Shown here: positions 22,989 to 30,587 of the stretch, in pieces
How the letters are laid out: each line of letters starts with the position of its first letter
How positions within the stretch are numbered: position 1 is the first letter of the stretch
Source of the DNA: Verrucomicrobiaceae bacterium UBA2429
GTDB taxonomy: Bacteria > Verrucomicrobiota > Verrucomicrobiia > Verrucomicrobiales > Verrucomicrobiaceae
Assembly (NCBI GenBank): GCA_002343505.1
Contig: DDQZ01000079.1
Coordinates: 1-42,460, forward strand
Reading direction: 5' to 3'
Length of the DNA stretch: 42,460 nucleotides
The notes under the pieces: generated by a model
Databases searched by the model: none
Seen by the model: the letters and a program-made list of their open reading frames with translations, nothing else
Told to the model about the DNA's origin: nothing
Made by a program: the position numbers and the translations under genes

Positions 22989-24434
22989 ATGCCCCTCCAC
23001 CCCGCACTGCTCTCCTTCCTGGCCGCCGGAACCGCCCTGGCCGCCGAACCCGGCTTTGATCCCATCTTCGACGGCAAAACGCTGGACGGCTGGAAGCACG
23101 GCGGCAACTGGGCGGTGGTGAACGGGGAAATCGCCTGCCTGGGCAAGGGCGGATCGCTGGTCCATGAGAGGGCATCGGTGCCCGACGACTTCGAGCTGCG
23201 CTTTGACTGGAAAGTCTCCAAAGGCTGCAACAGCGGCGTCTATTACCGGCCCGGCCAGTACGAGTACCAACTGCTCGACAACGCCAACAGCCCCTATGGC
23301 GAAAATCCGCGCCAGGCTGCGGCCTCGCTCTTTTTCGGCATGGCGCCGGCGAAGGACGCCGTGAAACCGCATGGCAAGTGGAACGAGGGGCGCATCGTGT
23401 GCAAGGGCACGGTCATCCAGCACTGGCTCAATGGCGAAAAGGTCATTGATTTCGACTACAGCGACCCGCGCTGGCACAATGAGGTCGAGGTGCTGCGCAT
23501 TCGCGGCGGCGACCTCGCGGCGCGCGGCGGCAACATCTCGCTGCAATACCACGGCGCGGACGTGTGGTTCAAAAATCTGCGCTGGCGGGCGATCCCGGCG
23601 GATGAGGAGCTGGTGTGCGAGAACATCGCGCCCATGCCCATCCCCGACACCGCCCTGCGCAAGGAGCAGGATCGCGTGAACGGCATGCTGGAAAAGGCCG
23701 GAAAAGGCGGCTGGACGCACGAGGAGCTGAGGCGCTTCAAAGTGGACGAGGCGCACCAGGGCGTGGCCGTGGACGGCGCGCACTTTTACGCCATCACCAA
23801 CACCGCCATCGGCAAGTACCGCAAGGACACGGGCGGGCGCATCGGCGGCTGGCAGGCTGAAAAAGGCGGCCGCTTCAAGCACCTCAACGCCGGCGTCGTG
23901 CTCGACGGCAAACTCTGGTGCGCTCACTCGAACTATCCCGAACTCCCCATGCGCAGCTCGGTGGAGATCTGGGACGCCGCCACTCTGGAGCACCTCCAGT
24001 CCGTGGACCTCACCAGCGCCGGCGGCTCCCTCACCTGGGTGGACCGGCGGGACGGCTGGTGGTATGCCTGCTTCGCGCAGTATGCGAGGACAGGCGACCC
24101 GGCGCGGACGCGCGTGGTGCGGTTTGACCTGAATTGGAAGCCCGCGGGCGAACTGAGCTTCCCGCCTGAAATGGTGGCCAAGTTCGGCAAGAACAGCAGC
24201 TCCGGGGGCAGCTTCGGCCCCGACCGCCATCTCTACATCACCGGCCACGACGCGCAGGAGCTTTATGTGCTCAGCCAGCCTGTCACCGGAGATGCCTGGA
24301 CCTGGCGCGGAGTCATCCCCATCACCGCGCACGGCCAGGCCTTCGCCTGGGACCGCGCCAAGCCCGGCCTGCTCTACTCCATAGACCGCGGGACGAAGGA
24401 GGTGATCGTCTCCCGCGTGCGCCCACTGGACTGA
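22989..24434 (+). CDS. Exported DUF1080 (3-keto-glycoside hydrolase-like) / propeller fusion (481 aa)
   Basis: A signal peptide (1-19) is followed by a DUF1080 jelly-roll domain at about 23-205: FDPIFDGKTLDGWKHGG, FELRFDWKVSKGCNSGVYYRPGQYEYQLLDN, GKWNEGRIVCKGTVIQHWLNGEKV, and VWFKNLRWRAIP. DUF1080 proteins are now linked to hydrolysis of 3-keto-glycosides. Residues about 240-481 form a second, unusual domain with propeller-like repeats (HQGVAVDGAHFYAITNTAIGKY, FKHLNAGVVLDGKLWCAHSNYPELP, GSFGPDRHLYITGHDAQELYVL). The combination suggests a carbohydrate-active protein outside the cytoplasm. A second ATG lies four bases upstream (22985) in another frame. Function of the C-terminal domain unknown. 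Confidence 0.88.
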   Translation: MPLHPALLSFLAAGTALAAEPGFDPIFDGKTLDGWKHGGNWAVVNGEIACLGKGGSLVHERASVPDDFELRFDWKVSKGCNSGVYYRPGQYEYQLLDNANSPYGENPRQAAASLFFGMAPAKDAVKPHGKWNEGRIVCKGTVIQHWLNGEKVIDFDYSDPRWHNEVEVLRIRGGDLAARGGNISLQYHGADVWFKNLRWRAIPADEELVCENIAPMPIPDTALRKEQDRVNGMLEKAGKGGWTHEELRRFKVDEAHQGVAVDGAHFYAITNTAIGKYRKDTGGRIGGWQAEKGGRFKHLNAGVVLDGKLWCAHSNYPELPMRSSVEIWDAATLEHLQSVDLTSAGGSLTWVDRRDGWWYACFAQYARTGDPARTRVVRFDLNWKPAGELSFPPEMVAKFGKNSSSGGSFGPDRHLYITGHDAQELYVLSQPVTGDAWTWRGVIPITAHGQAFAWDRAKPGLLYSIDRGTKEVIVSRVRPLD

Positions 24435-24461
24435 GGCAGCGCATTCAACCTCCCGCCGGAG

Positions 24462-25229
24462 CTACCTCGCCCCGAGCACGAAAGCCACCAGCTCCTGGCA
24501 CTCGAAGAATGAGGGTGTGGCTTTGTGGCCTTCGCCGGGGATGATTTTCACACTGATCGAACCTCCGGCGGCCTCGTAGCGCTCTTTGAGCAGCCGCGTG
24601 TTGTCGTCATAGGGCACGACGACATCGCTGTCGCCATGCACGGCGAACATGGGCACTTTATTCGCGGCGAGGCCGGCGAGGTTGTCAACCGGATTGAACT
24701 CCTTCAACCGCGCAATGATCTCCACCTCCGGCAGGGCGAAGTCGGCAAGCGTTTGCGCCTTGGAGTTCTTCAGCGGCCAGCTCGTGAGATTGCACACGGG
24801 ATAGATGCCGGCCCAGGCTTTGACTTTGTCCGGATTCCGAAACGCCCAGGCCAGTGTCATCATGCCGCCGCGACTTTGGCCGAGCAGGATGGGCTTTGCG
24901 GAAAAGCCGCGCTTCACCATGGCATCGTAAAAGTGCGTGAACTTCGCCGAGCTGGCTGGCGAGCCGCGCACCTCGCCGAGGTCGAAGCCCGCGAGACTGA
25001 TACCCGCCTTCATGAAGGCCTCGAAATACATCTTTCGCCCTGCGAGCGAAACGCCGCCGTTCAGCGTCGGCGCATACCAGACCCACGGTTTACCCTTGGC
25101 AGGCTTGGGCGCGGCATAGAGCACGGCCTTGTGGCCTTCGACTTCGAAGATCTCGGGCTTTTTGGGCAGTGCTTCCTGAGCGAGCGCCGAGGTGGCAAGG
25201 GTGAGAAGGAGGGCGAGAAGCTTTTTCAT
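24462..25229 (-). CDS. Exported alpha/beta hydrolase (255 aa)
   Basis: A signal peptide (1-17) is followed by an alpha/beta hydrolase fold. The nucleophile elbow is GQSRGG (around 119-124) with Ser as nucleophile; the acid is probably the Asp in HGDSDVVVPYDDN (the dienelactone-hydrolase-like order) and the base the His in GEGHKATPSF. A likely oxyanion region lies in APTLNGGVSL. Length fits secreted esterase/peptidase-like members. The gene lies 3 bp after the stop of the sialidase-like gene on the same strand, so the two form an operon; an esterase deacylating sugars before or after glycosidase action is plausible (inference). Confidence 0.9.
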   Translation of the reverse strand: MKKLLALLLTLATSALAQEALPKKPEIFEVEGHKAVLYAAPKPAKGKPWVWYAPTLNGGVSLAGRKMYFEAFMKAGISLAGFDLGEVRGSPASSAKFTHFYDAMVKRGFSAKPILLGQSRGGMMTLAWAFRNPDKVKAWAGIYPVCNLTSWPLKNSKAQTLADFALPEVEIIARLKEFNPVDNLAGLAANKVPMFAVHGDSDVVVPYDDNTRLLKERYEAAGGSISVKIIPGEGHKATPSFFECQELVAFVLGAR

Positions 25230-25232
25230 GGT

Positions 25233-26579
25233 TCAATAAATCAGGGCGCGGAAACGGGGAACGCGGTGGAAGGTGATCAAATTGCCGTTGTGCGCGGAAT
25301 GGGCCTTCGCATTGCCGCTGCGGCTCACAATGCATAGATCGTCGCCGTCGATGCACATGCTGGCGTAATGGCGGCTTTCCTTCGGTGTGTTACCTTTTGT
25401 CACGAGACCGGCAAAGCACCAGTCGATCATGTTTTTTGAGAAATGGAGCACGAGACGATGTCGCTCGTTGTCCGGCGTGCCCCAGCGGTCCTTCGGCATC
25501 GCATCGGGACGGATCATGGAGTCGGTCGTTTGCGAGCTGAGCAGCCAGAAGAGCTTCGTTTGGTCATCCCAGAGCACATGAAAGCGCATCTGGCCGCCCG
25601 GACATGGCACGAAGAGCATCGGCGTGCCAGCGGGTGATTTCACGAGCGAGGTGGTCATGCTGCCATCGTCGTTTTCATGCACTTGGGCGATGGCGGCGTA
25701 GTTCGTCATGCCGGTGTTTGCACGCATCCAGAGGTGGAAGGTTTTGCCCTGCGGATCATGCCACAGGTGTGTGGGATCGGTGAACTGCACCACATTCGTC
25801 TCCAGCCAGCCGAGCGGCGCGATGCCCCGTCCTTTGGGCGGCACGAGGAAGGTCACCTTCTTCCGGTCCATCGGATGAAACGGCAGGCCAAAGGCGTTTG
25901 GCAGACGCGCTTCGGGGATGTCCTCAAACACGAGCTCGCTCGCAAAGGTCCAGTTCTCACGCCGGGTGAGATCGCTGTCCGCTTTGGCCCGCATGAGCAC
26001 CGGCGCGAGATCCGCCACCTGCCAGCCCTGGATGCCACGCTTCGGCGCGTGCTTCTCCATCACGAGATACACGTTCCCTTTCGCAAAGTGGACATTGCAC
26101 GCGCTTTGATGCCAGATGCCGGTGTCGTTCAAGAACGAGCGCTCGCTCCACGTCACGCCATCATCATCGGAGCGGATCACCGCCACCTGCTTGTCACGAC
26201 CGAGGATATAGAGCGACTTTCCGGCCACAAACGGCCTCGCAAAGCTCAAATCGAAGTCCGCTCGATGTGTCCACGTCTTCCCGCCATCATCGCTGGTGAG
26301 AATGCGTGACTCATGAAACGCCTTGTTTTCAGGCGGCACCGCTTTCCCCGCCGAAGAAACCTCATGCGTCACCACCAGCCGCCCCGAAGGCAGCCGACAA
26401 ATGCCCGGCGTGTAACCATAAATCCGCGCCGGGTCCGGTGATTCCCAAATCGTGACATGCTCCTGCGCCAGCGGGCGGGTTTGGGCGTCTGTTGTGATGG
26501 TGCAGAACAGGGCTGGCAGGCAAAACAGGGCTGGCGCTGGGCATCGAAGTGACAGGAGACAGACAAAGAACATGAGCAT
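25233..26579 (-). CDS. Exported sialidase-like (BNR/Asp-box) protein (448 aa)
   Basis: A signal peptide is followed by a six-bladed sialidase-type propeller. Asp boxes of the S-x-D-x-G-x-T-W form are visible: TSDDGGKTWTHR (around residue 94) and SDDDGVTWSER. The RIYGYTPGICRLPSGRLVVTHE opening is usual for exo-alpha-sialidase-like PVC proteins. Catalytic residues of true sialidases (Arg triad, Tyr/Glu) could not be assigned, so the activity may be on another substrate. The start at 26579 or 26573 is inferred from the hydrophobic leader; the open frame extends to 27467 but that part is antisense to the sigma gene. The leader contains a repeated PALFC encoded by two 12-bp direct repeats (26506 and 26524). 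Confidence 0.8.
   Translation of the reverse strand: MLMFFVCLLSLRCPAPALFCLPALFCTITTDAQTRPLAQEHVTIWESPDPARIYGYTPGICRLPSGRLVVTHEVSSAGKAVPPENKAFHESRILTSDDGGKTWTHRADFDLSFARPFVAGKSLYILGRDKQVAVIRSDDDGVTWSERSFLNDTGIWHQSACNVHFAKGNVYLVMEKHAPKRGIQGWQVADLAPVLMRAKADSDLTRRENWTFASELVFEDIPEARLPNAFGLPFHPMDRKKVTFLVPPKGRGIAPLGWLETNVVQFTDPTHLWHDPQGKTFHLWMRANTGMTNYAAIAQVHENDDGSMTTSLVKSPAGTPMLFVPCPGGQMRFHVLWDDQTKLFWLLSSQTTDSMIRPDAMPKDRWGTPDNERHRLVLHFSKNMIDWCFAGLVTKGNTPKESRHYASMCIDGDDLCIVSRSGNAKAHSAHNGNLITFHRVPRFRALIY
26506..26535. repeat. 12-bp direct repeat within the sialidase leader
   Basis: AACAGGGCTGGC occurs at 26506-26517 and again at 26524-26535, 18 bp apart and in frame, doubling the residues PALFC in the signal peptide. 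Confidence 0.85.
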
Positions 26580-26693
26580 GAAGCATGCATGTGATGGCGG
26601 CGTCTGCCAAACGACCTGTCGTCCAAGTTGAGCGGAAGTTTGCATTGAAATCGGTCTTGTCGGAAGGCGGCTGGCCTGCGAGTCTGAGGGCGC

Positions 26694-27380
26694 ATGTCCG
26701 CCGCCTTTCAGCCGACCCGCTGGACCTTGCTGCAAAGAGCGGCGGGTGATGACCCTGTCGCGCGTGAGCGAGCCTGGGCGGAGCTTTATCCGAACTATCG
26801 CGCCCCGTTGATCGCCTTCGCTCGCATGCAGGGTTTTGACGAGGGCGGCGCGGAGGACACGGTGCAGGGCTTTTTCGCCAAGGTGGTGCGGCTGGACTGG
26901 CTGCGGGAGGCTGATCCCTCCCAAGGGAAGCTGCGGACGTTTTTTCTGAGCCGGTTCAAGACGCATCTCAACGACCTTCGCAAGCATGAGCGGGCGGCGA
27001 AGCGAGGCGGCGGCGAAGTCTGTCTGGATTTGGACGATCATGCGAACGAGGTGGCGCAGGACGCTGCCACCGACGCCGCATTTGACCGCGAATGGGCTCA
27101 AACGCTGGTGCATCGAGCACTGGAAGTGCTGCGTGTTGAGTGCGTGGGGGCGGCGCGTGAACGGATCTATCAAATCGTTGCCGCTCAGATGGCCGGCAAG
27201 GAAGAAGAGACGCTGCGCTCCCAGGCGGATGCGCTCGGGATGGCGGAGGGCGCGCTGCGGGTGGCGCTGCATCGAATGCGCGATCGTTTTCGCGAAATCC
27301 TCCGCGCCGAGGTGCGCGAAACCCTGCCGCCGGACGGCGATATGAAGGCGGAAATCCGCTATTTGATTCAAATCCTGTAA
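26694..27380 (+). CDS. ECF-like sigma factor of the kinase-associated type (228 aa)
   Basis: A sigma-70 family protein of the type often found beside Ser/Thr kinases in planctomycetes and verrucomicrobia. Region 2 runs about 20-100 (FARMQGFDEGGAEDTVQGFFAKVVRLDWLREADPSQGKLRTFFLSRFKTHLNDLRKHERAAKRGG). Region 4 runs about 150-205 (KEEETLRSQADALGMAEGALRVALHRMRDRFREILRAEV, a degenerate helix-turn-helix). The spacing of region 4 is looser than in classical ECF factors. GAGGG lies six bases before the ATG. It is the first of three plus-strand genes with a 74-bp gap to the membrane LRV protein. No anti-sigma gene is adjacent, so the kinase is the likely controller (inference). Confidence 0.88.
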   Translation: MSAAFQPTRWTLLQRAAGDDPVARERAWAELYPNYRAPLIAFARMQGFDEGGAEDTVQGFFAKVVRLDWLREADPSQGKLRTFFLSRFKTHLNDLRKHERAAKRGGGEVCLDLDDHANEVAQDAATDAAFDREWAQTLVHRALEVLRVECVGAARERIYQIVAAQMAGKEEETLRSQADALGMAEGALRVALHRMRDRFREILRAEVRETLPPDGDMKAEIRYLIQIL

Positions 27381-27454
27381 CACTGGCGCGCGGCTTTCCG
27401 AGAATGGGAAAGAAAGCCCGTCGCATCTGAAACCATCCACAGCTCGAAACCAAC

Positions 27455-28465
27455 ATGAGAACTCCATCCGCGCGAAAAGTCGTCCCGTTCGTCATCCTTG
27501 CGGTGGGAATTTTCACCGGGGTGTGGGCTTCAGGAATCGTCGGAGGAGTCGGTGTGGGTGTTATGTTGCTCACGACCTCCTTGGTGGCCCTGCCCTTTGT
27601 CGTGCTGGCACTGATTACCCGTATCATGGCGTCATACTGGCTGTCTTACGCGCTGGTGCTTCTGGCCGCTGCGGGTGCCGTGTGGATTTCCAGGGAAGGT
27701 TATCCTGCGAGCCGTGGCGATGCCCAGGGCGCGCTGGTGTTTGTCTTTCTGCCCATCTACCTGTGCATGGGTGCGGGCGTCGTGGCGGTGCTGGTGCTGT
27801 TGAGCGAGTCCATGGCTCGTGCGCGGGTCAGGCTGGCTCTCGCAAAGAAGCAAGGGAATCAGCCAAAGACAGTGCGGGAACGCTGGATCATGGCGGTCAG
27901 TGCCGCCCTTTTCGTGCTGGCGGCGGGTGCCTGCGCGCTCGCGATCACGCGTTGGGCGGTCCGCCATCATGAGGTGAATGCCGCGCTGAATCTGACATCC
28001 CAGGAGGCGCGGCAGGAGACGCTGGAGAGGGCCTTGGCCGCGAAGGACTATGAGATACTCGGCATTCTCGCGCATCAGGATCTGCCCGGCAAGGATCTGC
28101 GCCGCATCCACGATGCCTGCCGGCAAAATCGCAACGCAGGCTCCTCGGCTTTTGACGGACTCGCGTCGAACCCCGGAACTCCACCTGAATTGCTGGTTTC
28201 CCTGGCGGGTCAGGGCACTTACCAAGCCCGAGGAGTGGCGCGAAATCCATCCACGCCTTTTGCCACACTGGAGCAACTCGCCACTCACGAGGACAAGTGG
28301 GTGCGCAGGGCGGTGGCGCAGAATCCATCCGCGCCGTTAAGTTTGCTGGCCGTGCTTGCCGAGGACGGCGAGGAGATGGTGAAGGATACCGCAAAGCACT
28401 TCCTGAACAAATCCAAGGGCAAGGCAGGGAAGAAGAAGGCGGCTGCGAAGGCGAACCAACCGTGA
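27455..28465 (+). CDS. Membrane protein with leucine-rich repeat variant-like repeats (336 aa)
   Basis: The N-terminal half has four or five membrane segments, at about 9-28, 32-53, 61-76, 88-112 and 146-168. The C-terminal half (about 210-315) has repeats of about 25 residues resembling the leucine-rich repeat variant: FDGLASNPGTPPELLVSLA, GVARNPSTPFATLEQLATH and AVAQNPSAPLSLLAVLAED, preceded by AALNLTSQEARQETLERAL. A Lys/Ala-rich tail (SKGKAGKKKAAAKANQ) follows. No Cys cluster for an Fe-S centre is present. It lies between the sigma and kinase genes; its stop overlaps a possible GTG start of the kinase (28462). It may be a membrane-linked adaptor in the signalling module (inference). No known function for this combination. 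Confidence 0.85.
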   Translation: MRTPSARKVVPFVILAVGIFTGVWASGIVGGVGVGVMLLTTSLVALPFVVLALITRIMASYWLSYALVLLAAAGAVWISREGYPASRGDAQGALVFVFLPIYLCMGAGVVAVLVLLSESMARARVRLALAKKQGNQPKTVRERWIMAVSAALFVLAAGACALAITRWAVRHHEVNAALNLTSQEARQETLERALAAKDYEILGILAHQDLPGKDLRRIHDACRQNRNAGSSAFDGLASNPGTPPELLVSLAGQGTYQARGVARNPSTPFATLEQLATHEDKWVRRAVAQNPSAPLSLLAVLAEDGEEMVKDTAKHFLNKSKGKAGKKKAAAKANQP

Positions 28466-28494
28466 CCACATCCGCAGACACAGCACGATTTCCC

Positions 28495-30534
28495 ATGAGT
28501 GACCACCTTCCAGACACCGAAAAGGCCACCGAGCCCCTCGCACGCCGTGCGCTGGAGATGGCGCTGGACACGCCTGCCGGAGCCAATGCACCGGCTTGGG
28601 AGCCGCCGTCGCCGGAGGAACTGACGGCGGCGTTTGAGGGCTACTCGGTGGAGACCCTGATCGGCCGTGGTGGCATGGGCGCGGTGTATCGCGCCACGCA
28701 GAACAGCCTGAAGCGCCGCGTGGCGATCAAGCTGCTGCCCGCCGAGTTGACCGAGGCCGACCCGGACTTTGCGGAGCGCTTCCGCGCCGAGGCCGAGATC
28801 ATGGCCACGCTGGATCATCCGAACATCGTGACCATCCACGACTTTGGCCGCACACACGCGGGGCATTTCTTCATCGTGATGGAATTCGTGGAAGGCACGG
28901 ACCTGCACCAGCTCATCCGCCATGGACGGCTGGAGCTGCCGCAGGCGCTCAGCGTGGTCAGCCAGGTGTGCGGCGCGCTGGAGTTCGCCCATGGCAAAGG
29001 CTGCATCCACCGCGACATCAAGCCCGCGAACATCCTTGTGAAGGCGGACGGCACGGTGAAGGTCGGCGACTTCGGCATCGCCAAAATGGTGGCCGGCGCG
29101 GACGCCGCCACGGCATTCACCGGAACATGCATGGGCACGCCGTTTTACAGCGCGCCGGAGCAGTTGCGCGGCGGGCATGTGGATCACCGGGCGGACATTT
29201 TCAGCCTCGGCGTGATGCTTTACGAAATGCTCACCGGCCAGCTCCCCACCGGCCACTTTCAGCCGCCGTCCAAAAAGGTGCCGCTCGACGAGCGCGTGGA
29301 CGGCGTGGTGCTGCGCGCGATGGCGGATGATCCCGACCGGCGCTATCCCACCGCCACTGCGGTGCGCACAGAAGTGGATAATATCCGCTCGCCTCACGTC
29401 CAGACGCTTGGGGCGCGGCTGGAGAGAGCGTTCTGGGGCATCCTCGCGGCGGCAGTCGTGATCTTCTCCTTGTGGGTTTTCCATGAAGCTATCAATTTTG
29501 ATCCGTCCCCATCCAGGACCGCCAGCACGAAACGACCACCGCAGCCGGTCGTCGAACTGGCACCGCCATCCGCGCCGCCTCCCCGCCCGACCGTGCCGTG
29601 CCGTCTCGTGATGCTGGACATCGCCACGCGGGGTCGGGAGGCTGCGGAGTTGCCTCTGGCTGCTCAGATTGAGCATTCGCCAAATGATCTGGTGCAAGTG
29701 GTTGCCGCGACGCGCGACGCGGCGGTGTTTTGGCTGCGGAAAGATGGCAGCATCGGCGGCGCGGCATTGTCAGCCGACGAGCAGCAGATGCTACGCACGG
29801 CCGCAGGCTGGGGCGGCGGTTTTGTGAAACTGGAAACGGCGGATGGAAGCCTCATCGCCCTGCACGAGTCCGGCGAGGTGCGCGTGGCAGGAGCGCTGGA
29901 GCCGTGGGTGAAGGAACGCCTCGCCGGCGTGGTGGACATCTCATTCTACCGCGCCACGCTTGTGGCACTGAAGAACGACGGCACCGTCGCATGGCTGGGT
30001 GACAAGAAGCCCTTCTTGCCGGTGGTGGAGCACATGGAGCGGCGTCTGAAACAGCTCGACACCCATGTCGCCCGCATCAGCCAGCATCGTGTGATCCTGC
30101 GGGATGGCTCGGTGAGCGATTGGGGAATGGGCAAATCCATCGCCGTGCCGGGACATGCAAGCGAGTTCGCCAGCAGCCACGGCTGCGTCCGGCTGAACAG
30201 CGGCCATTGGATCTTCATCGGACGCGCAGAGGCCGGGCTGGACCGCTGGGTCACCAGCGTGAAAGCGCTCGACATTGTGGATGGCGGCATGCTCGAAAAG
30301 TCACGGCCTCTCGCCCTGCGGACATCAACCACCGAATGGCAATTCTGGCCCGGACTCGATTTAGGCGCGCCACCTGTCAAAACACTGAGCGCAGCCCTGC
30401 TTGGGGCGGTCCAGGTCGAACTGCGGCCCGGCTCCGTCCCGGTCGTCCTCGCCCTCCTGCCCGCAGCCGCAGTGCCGCGCTCCGGTTACTGGAAAGCGGA
30501 GGAGCTTCTCGATGCACGAAGGAAGAAGCCATGA
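28495..30534 (+). CDS. Membrane PknB-like Ser/Thr kinase with RCC1-like extracytoplasmic domain (679 aa)
   Basis: The kinase domain spans 50-300: glycine loop LIGRGGMGAVYRA, VAIK with K79, HRDIKPAN (172-179, catalytic D174), DFG 192-194 and APE 220-222, all intact, so it is probably active. A membrane segment lies at about 314-329 (GILAAAVVIFSLWVFH). A Pro-rich linker (340-375) leads to a C-terminal domain with RCC1-like strands: AVFWLRKDGSIGG, VVDISFYRATLVALKNDGTVAWLGD and ARISQHRVILRDGSVSDWG. This domain should lie outside the cytoplasm and sense or bind something. The start is ATG 28495; an overlapping GTG (28462) would add 11 residues and couple translation to the upstream gene. Its 3' end is convergent with a sulfatase gene. 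Confidence 0.92.
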   Translation: MSDHLPDTEKATEPLARRALEMALDTPAGANAPAWEPPSPEELTAAFEGYSVETLIGRGGMGAVYRATQNSLKRRVAIKLLPAELTEADPDFAERFRAEAEIMATLDHPNIVTIHDFGRTHAGHFFIVMEFVEGTDLHQLIRHGRLELPQALSVVSQVCGALEFAHGKGCIHRDIKPANILVKADGTVKVGDFGIAKMVAGADAATAFTGTCMGTPFYSAPEQLRGGHVDHRADIFSLGVMLYEMLTGQLPTGHFQPPSKKVPLDERVDGVVLRAMADDPDRRYPTATAVRTEVDNIRSPHVQTLGARLERAFWGILAAAVVIFSLWVFHEAINFDPSPSRTASTKRPPQPVVELAPPSAPPPRPTVPCRLVMLDIATRGREAAELPLAAQIEHSPNDLVQVVAATRDAAVFWLRKDGSIGGAALSADEQQMLRTAAGWGGGFVKLETADGSLIALHESGEVRVAGALEPWVKERLAGVVDISFYRATLVALKNDGTVAWLGDKKPFLPVVEHMERRLKQLDTHVARISQHRVILRDGSVSDWGMGKSIAVPGHASEFASSHGCVRLNSGHWIFIGRAEAGLDRWVTSVKALDIVDGGMLEKSRPLALRTSTTEWQFWPGLDLGAPPVKTLSAALLGAVQVELRPGSVPVVLALLPAAAVPRSGYWKAEELLDARRKKP

Positions 30535-30587
30535 GCCAGCGGCGTGCCCACGATCGCGAGCGTAAGGAAGGTTGATTTCATGGCTTC
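30525..30587. repeat. 10-bp inverted repeat spanning two convergent stop codons
   Basis: GAAGCCATGA (30525-30534) and TCATGGCTTC (30578-30587) are exact reverse complements. Each arm contains one gene's stop codon, so the kinase and the sulfatase both end in Lys-Pro-stop with the same ten bases. The 43-base spacer forms a loop. It may work as a bidirectional terminator, but no T-run follows. Confidence 0.6.

Noticed and set aside
28462..28494. Alternative GTG start for the kinase overlapping the LRV stop codon
   Set aside because: Kept only as a note: the ATG at 28495 is in frame and the extra 11 residues have no recognisable feature. It cannot be excluded.
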